64,000 nucleotides of DNA from Lasiosphaeria ovina. Its lineage: Eukaryota; Ascomycota; Sordariomycetes; Sordariales; Lasiosphaeriaceae. The number at the start of each line of letters is the position of its first letter. The first letter of the stretch is position 1. The position numbers and the translations under genes were made by a program. A model generated the notes under the pieces. The model worked only from the letters and a program-made list of their open reading frames with translations, had not been told where the DNA came from and did not search any database. This document shows positions 31,379 to 43,605 of the stretch, one piece after another. The stretch lies in contig JAULSN010000002.1 of NCBI GenBank assembly GCA_033439765.1, positions 3,410,001 to 3,474,000 on the forward strand. The letters run 5' to 3'.

Positions 31379-34335
31379 ATGAGGCTGCAACATGTTCCCC
31401 CGATCTCTGCAAACCGGTGCCCAAGCGCCACACGGCACAGCGAAGGCGCCATCACTAGTCCTGTCCACCACTACTTTGGCTGCCTGCGGGAGACTGACCG
31501 CCGCAAGTACTATGAGACCCTTGGTCCGCGCCAGCAAGCTGCCATCCGAGACGAATGCCGTCGCATCATTAATCTGCGTAGGCGGCTAGACCTAGACGAA
31601 GACCCCTTGGACGACCTTCCAGAGGCTGTGGCCTTGCTGGCACGTCGGCACTCGACACGGGCAGATAGCCATACAGAAAACGGCCACGGTCCACAACGGG
31701 CATGTCTTTGCGGACAGTGCAACGACACCGAGTTGGCGGATGATGGGCGTGCAGAGAAGGCCAGTCTGGAGGACGAGATCATGGCGCACGTGGTGGAGTT
31801 CCGGCGCGCAGACGCCGGGCGGGGAGGGCTGGCTCCGCACACTGACAACAGCCTGCGCGGCGTCTGGCCGGACCAGACCGCCCCCGTGTCCTGGCTGCTT
31901 GCAGGCGACGCGCGAAACCCCCTGAGATCCGAGTGCCCCGAGGACGGTCTACGGTGGCTCCACCTGCCATATAACAATCTTGCTGTAGGTCTTGAGTGAA
32001 ACGGCTCCATTTTATACGGCATGAGCTAATGGGTTGCAGTGGATGGAGGTTTGTCTCCGTCCAAGGGACCTAGCCTCGTTGATACATTTCATCGCCGCTG
32101 ATGAATCTTTCTAGCAAACTCTGGGCTCCGACAGCCCCCGCCGGACCTTCTTCCACCGCTCCATGAAGCGTGCGAAGCAGGACGACGGCGCGTTAAGATC
32201 TTGGCACATGCGAGCTATGTGTGAATCGGAGCCGGCAACAGGTGTGTCTGCCTGTCTGTGCGATCAGGAATACTGGGATCAACAGTCAGTACTGACCTGA
32301 GACTCCGGGACTGACAGACACCGACCCTCGCCGACCAAGTACACCGAACATCGCGCTCTACGTAAGCCTGGACCTGAAACGAAACACACACCGCACTCTC
32401 AGTAACTACTAACCACGGACACAACAGATGCCGTACCTGAGTTGGGAATACGAGCGCCAGCACCTCGACATGAGCGCATGGACCCAAGAGTCTCAAAAAC
32501 AGGGCTCTATGAGCCCAGGAGGATACAGCTCTCGTCCAACCGCCCACCCCAGCAACCAAAATCGAGGCACCCCAGTCTTCAACGGCGACATACATCACAA
32601 AGACAAACCCCACCTCCGCCTACGCTCAACCCTCGCCGCCTGGCGCCAAACGCGCAGCCGGCCCGACCTAGCACTCGCGCTCGCCGCAGCGGCACACACC
32701 GCGCAAGCGCTACGGCTACACCACGACCGCGCCATTCTAGCCCTCGGCAACAGCGCCGTCGAGCCGCGGCGCACGCTGCACCAGGCGGCGCACTGGACGG
32801 TCGACACGCAGCTGCTCGACCGCGGGCAGGTCACACGGCAGGCGACGGTGCCCGTCGTGGAGTACGCCGGCGACGACAACGACATCCGCTGGCGCTGGTC
32901 CGCGGGCACGCCGCACGCGCGCCTGCTGATGGTCGACAGCCTGTGGCTGTTTGTCGTCGGCGCGGATACGCTCGTGACCTGCTTCCCCGCGCGATATGGT
33001 GAGCGTGCTGGGGACGGTGACGGGGGGCTGCACGGCGCTGTGCGGCGGCGGCTGGCTAGTGCGATGGAAGACCTTCCGGGCGCTGCGACTGCGCGCGACC
33101 TGGCGCTGGTGGTTCTTGACGAGTGCGCTGGCGTCTTCTTTAGTGGTCGTGCAGCCGCGCCGCACGCGCAGCCTCCGGTGCTGGATATTTTCGGGCGCAA
33201 GATTAGCGACGTGGTAGGTACTGACTGGCCTTCCCGTTAGATGTAGTTTTGCTGATGGGGCTTGCCGGACGCAGACGCGGCGCTGCCACCTCCTGACGGA
33301 GCAGATCGAGACCTTCACGCGGCTGCTGGCCGCGCTGTTCTACAGCGGGCGCGTGGCCGAGGCCAGCGCCGCCTTCCCGCAGATGGCCGGCAAGATCAAG
33401 ATGCAGAAGGACATGAAGGGCGTGCTCGGGGAGCTGCGCATCATGCGATCTGTTCTGGAGCAACAGGTGCGGGTTGTTGGGCTTTTCAGGACCGCAGCCA
33501 CGGGGCACGATGGTGGCGGTCATGACGATGACCAGCTGTGCAGGGTCGGCCACCACCTGGCCGTGGTCGAGAACCTGATAGAGGCCGCCGAGAACGCCCA
33601 GCAAGAGGTTCGTGTTTTCTCCCCCACGCAGCCGTGCCAGGGATGTGCCGGGGGAAGCTAACATGCTTTTGCACAGCTGGACGACCTCACGGACACGATG
33701 GCGCACCTGCAGCAAGAAGCCAGCGTGGTGCGGTCGTTCGAGTCGGCATGGCAGGGCGAGGAGACGGCCAAGCAGGGCAAGGCGCTGATGCTGTTCACCA
33801 TTGTCACGGTTATTTTGTACGTCCTCGCCACACCGTTACGATTGAGTCTTGGTTCTGACCAGTGCACGCAGCTCCCCGCTCTCCTTCATGTCGAGCATCT
33901 TCAGCATGAACTCGGTCGAGCTGGCCCAGTTGCCGCTGTCTCTCGGCGACGAGGTCAAGTACATGGGTGAGTGCCACTTCTGGAACGAACAAACCAAACT
34001 CCCGAATTAACAGCCGAACAGTCCTCGTCTCGGCCGCGGTCATCGCCGTCTTCTTCACCTTCGCCTATTCCTCGACGGCCCGCGCCGCCGGCAAGGCCCT
34101 CGTCAGCGTGCCGTGCCGGTGGGTGGCGACGCACGTCGGCCCGCTGCGCCGCCGCTACATGGCGCGCAGGGCGCCGTCGGCATCGTCGCTGCACGACCGC
34201 ATCGCCGACTACGAGGCCTGGCAGCGCGAAAAGTTGCGTCTGCGCAGTCGCTATGGCAGGGCCCGCTACGAGTCCATGAAGGACGCCCGGCGCGGCGCGG
34301 CGCAGTCGAGGCGGGCGGCCTTGGAGCTGGCGTGA
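31379..34335 (+). CDS. CorA-like Mg2+ transporter family protein (fungal multi-exon type)
   Basis: Nine exons proposed: 31379-31984, 32040-32048, 32115-32241, 32318-32361, 32428-33213, 33275-33607, 33677-33816, 33872-33966 and 34022-34335. The frame closes at 817 residues. It belongs to the large fungal CorA-like group: a long soluble domain with RWLHLPYNNLAWME, NIALYMPYLSWEYER, ARLLMVDSLWLFVV and helical EQIETFTRLLAALF segments, then two C-terminal helices. TM1 (~670-692) ends in FSMNSVE, where CorA has Gly-Met-Asn; here it is Ser-Met-Asn. TM2 is ~714-731. Exon 2 is only 9 bases (Trp-Met-Glu) and its 3' splice partner uses a weak GTTTGT donor, the least certain join. Transport of Mg2+ or other divalent metal is inferred from family. 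Confidence 0.8.
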
Positions 34336-34611
34336 TGTTTTGATGTCTCGGGAGGCAGGGGCCCGAGAGAAAACTGTGAGGGTACCTTTGAGGCTGGAAC
34401 AGGGGCTGCTCAATGTCTTTATTTTTACGATCCGGGGTTTATATGGCTACATGTTGGCTCTATGTCTATCTAGTCACAGTGGAAGTATTCTAGGTGACAC
34501 AACCACCCTGGCGGTGTGGATCAGCGGGATGCTCTGCTAGGAAAGGACCAAGGTATGCAACTATCGCATGGTGTCGACATCTGTCAACCGCCCATCTTTG
34601 CCAGGATGGAT

Positions 34612-35957
34612 TTACGGAAGAGGCGTCGGCGTGCACTGGGAGTAAAACGGGCTACAAGCAAGCTATCAGTAACTGCATTGTCCAGACAGGCCGGCCAACA
34701 GGAGGGCCACTCACTTCAAACTCGTGCACGAGTATCCAGGGCCGCACGCCGTCGGGCCCGTGTACGTCGAGAAGCCGCCACCTTGTGTGAGATTTAGTCA
34801 GTCGCTCCCCCGAATTAACTAGATGGGCGATACTCACACTGGCCGTACGGGGTGGCAGTCGCCGGGTTGGTCGTGGTGGTCGGCGGGGCGCCCTGGCTGA
34901 CCCAGCGCGAGGGAAAGGGGTACTTCTTGGCGAGGTCACACGTGCCGCCGGTGACGTAGTAGCTGCCGGCGGTCGACTTGAAGAGGGCCAATTGGTTGGT
35001 GATCTGCGTCAGGTTCTGGTTGTTGCCGGACCAGGCCGCGAGGCCGCCGGGGAAGATGGTGTCGAGCAGCACGGCGCGGCCGACGTCGGCAAAGTCCTCG
35101 GTGTAGCCGCTGCTGGCACCGTAGGCGCTGATGGCGTAGCCGTCCCTGTCTACGGCCGAGCGCCACGTCTGCGTGCTCGAGAAGGCCGACACGCCCGGGA
35201 CCGGCCCCACCAGCACCGTGTCGACGGCGTGCCCCGTCTCGTGCACCAGCGCCGTGGCGAAGTAGGCCGTGCTCTTGCCTACCACGACTCCCGACTGCGC
35301 AATGGTGCCGATGTAGCCCTCGTAGGTCGGGTTGTTGGTCGTGTCGTCGGGGTAGACGATGTACGTTCTACAGGTGTGGTTAGCGGACTATGGGCGTGTG
35401 AGATGGGTGGGTGGCTTACGCTACTGCCTGCCGCATTCCAATGGGAATTCTGGCAATTTCCTAGAGCAGATCGATCCTGTTAATACGGGCTCTTGTCCAA
35501 AAGACAGAAAGAAACAGCTTCAGGTTCTGCGAGTTTGACTTGCCGTGACGATCTGATTGAGGCTCTTGGGCGCATTTTTGTGCCGACACAAGGCGTAGGG
35601 CACGCTGCAGTCGGAGAAGGTGACGTTGTAGACGGTAAAGTCGGCGGCGCTCCAGCTGTCCGAGTTGACCGAGATGTTGCGGCAGATCTCGGGCCACTGC
35701 CCGTTGGTCCACTGCGTCGTGTCGAAGGTGTGATTGGGCAGGTACTTGATGTACGCGTTGTTGCCCGTGCCGTCCTCGTTGCCAAAGTCGAGCTCGGGCA
35801 CCAGGTACTTGCCGCCCTCGATGCATCCAGAGCTGGTTGCTGGGTCGCAAGCCGGGAATGCGCTGACCTGGAAGACGTCGGGTTCGAGCAGGCGCGCAAG
35901 TACGCCGGGCGTGTTGGCAACCGCTAGGGCCACAACCAACGTCTTTAGAACAGCCAT
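34612..35957 (-). CDS. Secreted HExxH zinc metalloprotease-like protein with C-terminal CBM1
   Basis: Five exons: 35957-35544, 35460-35420, 35367-34838, 34781-34715 and 34651-34612; 363 residues. ATG 35957 gives a signal peptide (MAVLKTLVVALAVANTPGVLA). A cysteine-containing N-terminal region (CRHKNAPKS) precedes residues ~139-310, with LVHETGHAVD supplying HExxH at 194-198 as in zincins. A Thr/Pro linker (PPTTTTNPATATP) then leads to a fungal cellulose-binding CBM1 module whose cysteines are split over three exons: YGQCGG, GPTACGPGYSC, then PFYSQC. The first intron requires a rare GC donor (GCAAGT); the others are GT-AG. The N-terminal part recalls Con-13-like conidiation proteins, but that is uncertain. 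The enzyme is probably anchored to plant or fungal cell wall polysaccharide; a third zinc ligand is not assigned. Confidence 0.78.
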
Positions 35958-37855
35958 CACTACAGAGAATCAGGGGCTGGGTAGTAAAAGATGAGTTTGT
36001 TGGTTTGTTTTGCTCGAAAACCTCTGGCCGTTGACGACGGAAACCACTTGGACTTTATACGTCGCCGTGGTTCAGATATCGAAAATATCTCTATGGGCTT
36101 AGGTGCCTCCCTCTTTCACTTGGTGGTTCAGCGGTCCACATTTCCATACGAGGAAGAATATAGCTGGCACAGCACTGGATTGTGGCTAGAATGCCTATTT
36201 TGGACACGATGGTAAGCTCGTATCGGGGTTGCGGATTCCTCATGGTAAGCATAACGTAGGATTGCTGAAGGGCTGGGGCAAGGCATCCAATAGAACCGGG
36301 GGGGAGAAGCAAATGACACTGAAATGCGAGTCATCGGCGGCCACTACCCATGGCTCGATTACCATGATCCCCTGAAGCCAGAGAACTACACGTGTACAGG
36401 TTGTTGATGCTAGTCGAAATGGCCTGTCTTTGTCCCTGCACCGTGCAGCGACCAGCGATTACGTGAAGTGTTTGCTCTAATTAATTAGATATTATATTAC
36501 GCGAGACACCCGGGGGTCTGGCCACAGCAACCACCACGTGGGGTGAGCATGGCTAGGTCCCACCTGAAACGGACCGAATAATAACGCCAACCTGCCGGTG
36601 CTCGAAATAAGGGACAATTACCCAATGTGGCAGGATAGCAAAAAAATCACCAAAGTGATACGCTGATATCAGGGTGCACTCGTCTATTTCGACCCATCAT
36701 TAGTTTTTCATTCTTGGCAACAGTAAGAGAAAGGAATCGGTACATACCCTCTTAGAAAATAGTGGCCAGTCTATTTTTGAATTTGCGACTGCCGGGTCCT
36801 CACGTAAGGAAGGGAGCGATGTAATTATATGGGAAGTATCGTTTCCAACAGACCGACCACAGCTGACAGTGACAGCCTTCCTGACGGCTGTAAAATCGTT
36901 ACCACTCAGGCCCCAAAGACGAAGATATGCCTAAACGCTTTTTCTCTGCCCGACCTGACTGCACTGCCTTCAACAGTCGTTGACAGCCCTGTCAGTCCGA
37001 CCAAGGACCTGCAACCCTGCTGCAGGCATTCTTGCCAGTCTATGCATAATTAGTGTGCGGGATGTCCTTATCGATAGGATGCAGTCTAACTGTATTTGGC
37101 TAGCTTACGTTAGTACGGGCGAACTCCGGGCCGTGATCCAGACCGGTGCGGGATGGCCCGGGTGGGGTCCAATCCGGGCCCGTCGACAAAAGCTCGCGCT
37201 GCACTGTGCACCAAACCACCAGCGACCGCTCTGCGCAAAATGGGTCCGACCCTGACAGCAACACACGCGCGCGTGCGTGCGCGTTGCATCGCCGCCGCAT
37301 TATGATCCTGCGCGTTGGTTATCTTTGGCCATGCTATTGAAGTTCAACCTATTGCCCCGATGCCTACCCCGAGTAGAATAGACCTACTGCGCAAGCGCAA
37401 AAACCACCCACCTTACCTAGCCTTGCGCGAAAAGCGATGGGCGCAAATGACCCGAAAGGGTTATTAATGGGTGTAGTATAGGTACCTACCTAACGCGCGG
37501 ACTGCGTTGTAGGCGCAAAAGCATGCAGGCGCAAAATCGTGCAGGCGCAAATGAAAGCCTCAATTGCTAATTATCACTAAAAAAGGGGAGGGGAGGGGGC
37601 TGCCCAGGCTCCTGCAGACGGGAAGCGCGATGGTAACACAGAACACTCTCCTGGTCATCAGTAGGCGGTTCAAGATTCAGCCCATGAGTCTGCCCTTGCA
37701 AATGTATTTGTTTGGACAAACCGATAGCCATAAGTATGTTTTTCTGAGGCGTACCTCCCCATGCTATCTACTCTCCACCCTCTCTCTCTTCAAGTCTTCG
37801 ACTCTTTCGACCAAAACTACCTACCTATCTCACCTAGCATTGCCTCTGTTGAAAA
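35958..37855. other. Intergenic region
   Basis: About 1.9 kb. The left part should be the metalloprotease promoter. Short alternating purine-pyrimidine runs (CGCGCGTGCGTGCGCG at ~37265-37282) and a few small frames occur. I see no gene. Confidence 0.5.
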
Positions 37856-39845
37856 ATGGATCCACCAAAGCGCGAAGTCCCCCTTAAACACGAACAGCGT
37901 CGGTCTCCTAGCCCGCCAAGTCCGAGCACCTCTAGGCTTCAACAAGACCGGAATCCCATCTTGGCCATAGCCAGTGACAAAGATTGCCGCGATGGCGCCC
38001 CAGAAAGTGGTAAGGATCTTGCCGAATGGATCAGCCAAAACCAAGTGCCGTGCTGACCCTCCTAACATAGACGCTGGACATCAGCCCGCTCAGCATTCAG
38101 GCGACGATGACGAGTCTGACTCCGAACATCAGAGCATCTTTGCACTGCGAGTGTCCTCGATGGTGCAGGTACCGACTGGACACTACCAACACGGGGTCTC
38201 TGATGCAAAGAAGCCCTTCACACACTCCAGCATGTACAATACTCTGCCTGCCACCCGCGGCGCGGACGCGGCAGCTAAGTCCGGCAGCTCACCGGCGCCG
38301 GGTGAGAGTCGAGAAACTTTTCTTGACTCGGACGAGAGCGACAGCGCGTCGGACACCACCAGCCGCACCGACTCATCGCTCGTCGAGACATTCCGTGCCT
38401 CGACGGCGCCTTTGACCCCTCAACTCCTCTCTGTCTTGACATGCATGAAGGAGGAGGTTGACGACCGCATCAGGTCGAGACTACAGTCGGTGGTAACGCA
38501 TCCGCAGGGAGCGCGGCAGTGTCCCCCGGGATCTCCCTCGCCTTCAGGTTTCCTGCCAGGGGTTTCGGTCTCTGCGCATTTTTTCGGCGGCTATAATGGA
38601 GGCCCTCGGCAGCAGCCAGCTCGTGGCACGGGGGGCGAGGGTCATGACTCCGAGGCAGACGACAGCGAGGATGAGGACATGAACAAGCAGTCAGAGCTGC
38701 CATTGAGAGACAGTTCCAGAGGAGGACTTGCTTGTGTTTTCTTCAAGAGATATCCCGGCAACCAGAACCTGTCCGGGGCGTGCCTTGGACCGGGCTGGCA
38801 TTCGGTGCACAGGCTGAAGTGAGTTGAAAATGTCTCTAATAATAAACTTCATGCGGCAATGGGGACTGACAATGACAACACCACTCAAAAGGGAACATAT
38901 TTATCGGGTTCACCGGCAGACGGGCTCTCCTTGTCCCCGATGCCGGGAAGTATTTGAGACAAGCAGCCACCTCAATCGCCACCTCCAACAGAATATCCCC
39001 TGTGAGTTGAGTGCCTCGTTGGATGAAGAAGAGATGCTCTTCATCAACTACGAGCAAGAGAAGAAGCTCAAAAAACGCATTCGGAAAGGTGCGGCGGAGG
39101 AGCGCTGGGTCGGCATCTTTCAGGTGGTGTTCCCAGATGTCCCCGAGAATGAGATCCCATCTCCGTGTAAGGCGACCATGAGAAAAGAAATCGCCATAAT
39201 TCCAGTATGCTGATTAGTCTAATTATATTATGACCGACAGACTACGAGGCTGTCACCACACTCCCATCATCCGACTTGACGACCCTTCAAGACTTCCAGG
39301 CGCACCTGCTCAGGACGCTCCCGAGTCGCATTTCCCGCGGCGTCGGCGGTGGTCTCGAAAGAGGCGTGACTGAGGTGTGCTACGAGGCGATCAGCGAGGT
39401 TTTTGGTGAGTTCATGCCAATGCTGCAGTTCACCTCTCAGTCTTCTCAGAACCCGAGTGGGACCTGCACTCCGGATGCTGCTTCCATGATTCCACCGGGA
39501 CCCAGTGAAGCGTTGTCAGTGTCGCAGAGAGACACGGGGTTCTCTCCAGATCCTTCGCTTTCCCATTTATCTACGCCTTCAAGCTCAGCCCAACCAGAAT
39601 CATCCACCTTTGGAGTGGACAGCGACTTGGCCCAGAGCAGCTCAGATCACTGGTTCATGTGGAACAATGCGGGTTGCGTCTTACCTGGCAACCCTCGAGC
39701 TCACCTCGGACAGTGGCAGACGCTCGGCGCTTCCGGCGAGCACGTAGACGCGGTCGTTGAGACGCCGAACGCGTCGGAGTCGAGTGCCCCTAATGGTGAT
39801 TGGCAAGCGCGGGAGTATTCCTCATTTTGGTTGCCGGGGGGCTAG
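37856..39845 (+). CDS. C2H2-type zinc-finger protein, fungal family
   Basis: Four exons: 37856-38009, 38071-38818, 38892-39166 and 39241-39845; introns of 61, 73 and 74 bases; the frame closes at 593 residues. The N-terminal half is disordered, with Ser/Asp-rich tracts (DDDESDSEHQ, DSDESDSASD, EADDSEDEDM). The conserved middle begins ACVFFKRYPGN, then GPGWHSVHRLKEHIYRVHR, CPRCREVFETSSHLNRHLQ and FPDVPENEIPSPYYEAV, each completed by a splice. This pattern is a widespread Pezizomycotina family with degenerate C2H2 fingers, probably nuclear, of unknown role. The C-terminus is Ser/Pro-rich. It is not linked by context to its neighbours. Confidence 0.85.
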
Positions 39846-42800
39846 TTATGGGGTCATTGGAACGGCTTTCTCAGTTGCTCATGTAAGGTAGGACGCTGAG
39901 GTAACATATAGTACCTCAATTCAAGAAAATTTTCTATGAAACTTTCGGCTTTTAAGCGCCGAATGTGAAGCGACTGCGAGAAGCGCCGCGGTTTGCTCCG
40001 AGTTGTCCGCTTTGGATGTTATTGAATGGCACCCTGGAAACCAGGCTGTTTGACGCAATAGTCCAGTTGTAGGACACGTCACTGTCCGCATGCGATAGGC
40101 TGCAGAATCCAGATAATTACCGACGGGATTTGTATTGTACAGTACATACCCCTGGGACGTCACCGGTTCTGAAGAAGCTTTGAGTTCGCGATGCCTAATG
40201 TGGGGTCTAAAAATATGATCACTTGCATCCGCACAGATGTGCAAAAGAAAGAGCGTTCTTGGAGGAGTCAGGACTGGGTCGGTTGCTGCCGCACGGCGGA
40301 GTGTCGGTTGCTAGGTAATGCGGCCGCATGGAGGAGGAGCGGTGAGGAAACTGGATGTAGTGTTGGGGCCCGAGCCTCTGGAGATATGCGCAACGCTGGA
40401 GTGGGGGCAGTTCACGGTGGCAATTCGGGGTGGTGCCGCCTAATCGGTGCTGCGTCTTCGGTGTGCTATCGCATGTGGCTAAGGGCGTGCTGCAGCAGGG
40501 CGGTGGTGGTCGGGGTTGCGCTGGGGGAGCCAATTATGTACAGTTCTATGTATGGGACGGTACTCCGTACCTAATTAAGGTTTAAAAATAGGTAGGTGTA
40601 TTCCGTAGATAACCGAGGTCACGTCCCGTCCTGGGTACTGAACACCTGCAAGCCCAGGCTTCGCAGCTGAGGACAACGATGTGCTATGAGACTCGCACTG
40701 TAATTTGGCGCACCGGCCAGAGCTGCATCCTTGTAATCACCATAATTTTGCTTGCCAAGCGGCATCGCAAGTCATCGCGACACTCCCCAGCAAATGCTGT
40801 ATGTAAGTTGCAGCTGCCACGCCCGCGCGTGAGGCTCTCTACCCTCCTGCCTACAAAAACTTAGCCCGTGTCTACCTACTCCAGTTAGGTTCAATAAGTA
40901 AGGTAGGGAGAAGCAGTAGCCCCCGCACGCAACACGCCACGCAACTGGAAGTTATCACTACCTATAGCTCTCACAAGGCTAACCTTCTCTCCCAAACGCA
41001 CCGATTCGAAAATGATGGTAAAAGAGACAACAAAGTCGTCAGTCCAAGGTATGGGCGTGGATGTGGACATGCCTGCAACGAGCTTGCCACAATCCCCGCC
41101 GTGGGCTGCGCGCAAGAGGGTGTGGCTTACACTTGCAGGACTAGTGTGGCAGCGTTGTCAATCCCCAGTGAAGATCGCTCATCACTGACCCGACTGACCC
41201 CTGTTTCGGTGGTGGGGGTCAAATACGCAGAGCGAATAGTTCCCTGTCGGTATGTACGGTGCAGTAGGTATACGCGTGCTTCGCTTCCCTTTACTGGGGT
41301 TCGTATTCAACCTGTTCTTCCGCGAGGAAAAAGCCCACTTTTACATTCACCTTCTCCAATTCCAACAGAACCTTAACCCCATTCGGAGTAACTTCCCGCG
41401 CAACTGCCGGCGCCTTACTAAGTTCATGGGCAGCTAGGAGGGAGGAATGATCAGAGGCAAGGTAAGTAAAGCCAGGTAGTCAGATAAGTAGCCAAGCAGG
41501 AGGTGGTAGGTAGGGTGCGGGGAAGGAAACTGAGGATTATATTATAATGGCGAGACGAAATGTTTGGTCTAATTACGTATTCGCCGGCCTGCTTCGATCA
41601 AAGAGTCTTTATTCTGTACTCGCTCGAAGACCAACTTTTCGACGAGTTATGGCTACGCGAGTCCACTAATAAACGATTAACCAATTCGTAGCAAGTGGTT
41701 AATGGTTTTTCCTGTCTTTTGCTTTTTCAGCTCGCCTTGTAAATAGGCCACGGCCCCGGGTGAGTGAGGTACAAGCCAAGACAGCGGATTTTCTCCGTGC
41801 CAGGGACCCACTTACCGCTTACCGCTTACCGCTTCCTGTACGTAGTTCGTTTGGCGTCCGAGTCCCTCGTCGCCGGTCTACATTTCCCTTCTGCTTTTCT
41901 CTTTTAACTAGCGTAAAAGATCTCTCGCTTAAATTAGATCTCCCTCTGCATGCCGAAAGGTACCTTGTTGTACTAGATGTACGGAATATGTATTATATTA
42001 TATATGCACGTGCATGTTGGACCGGTGCCGTTCAATTATTTAACTTTTTGCTTTTCCGCGGCAAATACTTGTGTTCACTTTTGGTATGTGCGGGGTGATG
42101 GGTATAAGCCATTTCACTTTTGTGATAGATCCAACTGTGGAAGTCGCTCCTTAGGCAGACGAGAAATACATGTATGTGCATACACATATACACCGACTTT
42201 AATTGCCGTAGCCCTAAGTATATTTCTGTCGGGGCACTGTATCCTTCTAGCGGCAACTCGTCAGCAAGTGCTTCGCGGTTTCTCCTGCTGGGGTTTTTAG
42301 TGTCGGTAGCCGTTATATTTTAGTGGGTCTAACCGTTGAAATGTTGGGGGCCTTAGGAAGTGAGTGGCTTACTAGGGTCCTGGTCTAGAGTCCCGGAAAG
42401 TGAGGGGAGGTGGCTGACCACCTTGATATGTGCGATTTCAGCAACTCGAACCGGGCAAAGAGTCCGCGGCGGGTAGTGGAGGGGAAGGGAAGGGGGCGGT
42501 GTGCTATAGTTTATCTCAGAAACTCAGACCCACGTTTTTGAGGAAAGAACCCACGTTAAATATTTGAACTAATTAAATGCAAAGAAAGAATCACCTCGCT
42601 AAAGCTTTGTTAATTGTGGGGGCCGCCACAGGAATTTTTTAGTACTGCTTCTTCTTAGCGAATTCGCCTTTGCACTAACAGGGGATATCTCGTCGTTCAT
42701 TTGCTCATTACGAGATCCTCCCACTTTTCCTTTGTTTCCCCACATCCCGATCGCGAAATCTGGTGGCTTTTTAATCCCTGGGCCTCCTAGTGCAAAGTCG

Positions 42801-43605
42801 ACCGCGCGTGCGTCCGCGTCCACAGCCTACCCTGCCCAAGAAACTCGAGCGGCTGATTTTTAAGATACTGACCTAAGCTCTAACCGGGCATTCGGCGTCG
42901 CGGCTAGCTCGAATGCCGAATTAGTCGGCTAGCTAAGCAGCCCAGCCGACGGGAAGTCAGGTATGACTCAGTTTGAGGCTGAGGGGCGTGCCGCCTCCAA
43001 GCTGTACAGCTTTTAGCAAGGTAATTTCGCTAGAATACGTAAATTCCTTGACTTGGTTATTATAACGTGACGGCTTTTTCGCTAGGAATACCGTCCTCCC
43101 GCCATAATACTCTTACCCTTGGAGCACAAACTGTGTATGTACCAACTGATACGCCTTCTCGATCGCCCCTTCCCAGAATGGCAGGCCCTGCATAATACGG
43201 GCAGTCCGTCCATTAGTGTTGGTACCCAATCCCGCTGCCAGCTGGGTTTGCTTTGCGGGGCTTTTAAAGGTCACGGGTCACGGACTTTACCATCAGTAAT
43301 TGAGTGCGTCACCTCGTTGTGTTCAAGGTGTTCGCCAAACGAAACGATATATAATTCCAATCATCCGCCCTCTGGCACAGGTTGGAGGGCAGCCGCCATC
43401 CCGCTCGTTCTCCCTGCTCTCGCGCGCCCCAACCTGGAAATACTGCGTAAAGCGTGGCGGTCGAGGCCCAGGGCAATAACACGCTGCACCACCAGTTCAT
43501 CCATCGACCCGAGCCACGCCCTTTCCCCGTCAACTCGGGCAGAGTAGACTGGACGTTCTACGTCCATTCAAACCCGACCCCGCCGGATTCCTCTTTGAAC
43601 CCATT
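39846..43605. other. Gene-poor region
   Basis: About 3.8 kb without a supportable gene. It contains AT-rich patches, a short ACCGCTT tandem at ~41814-41832, purine tracts and many small frames lacking start context, domains or introns. No transposon ends, tRNA or array were seen. It may be relic sequence beyond recognition. Confidence 0.45.
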
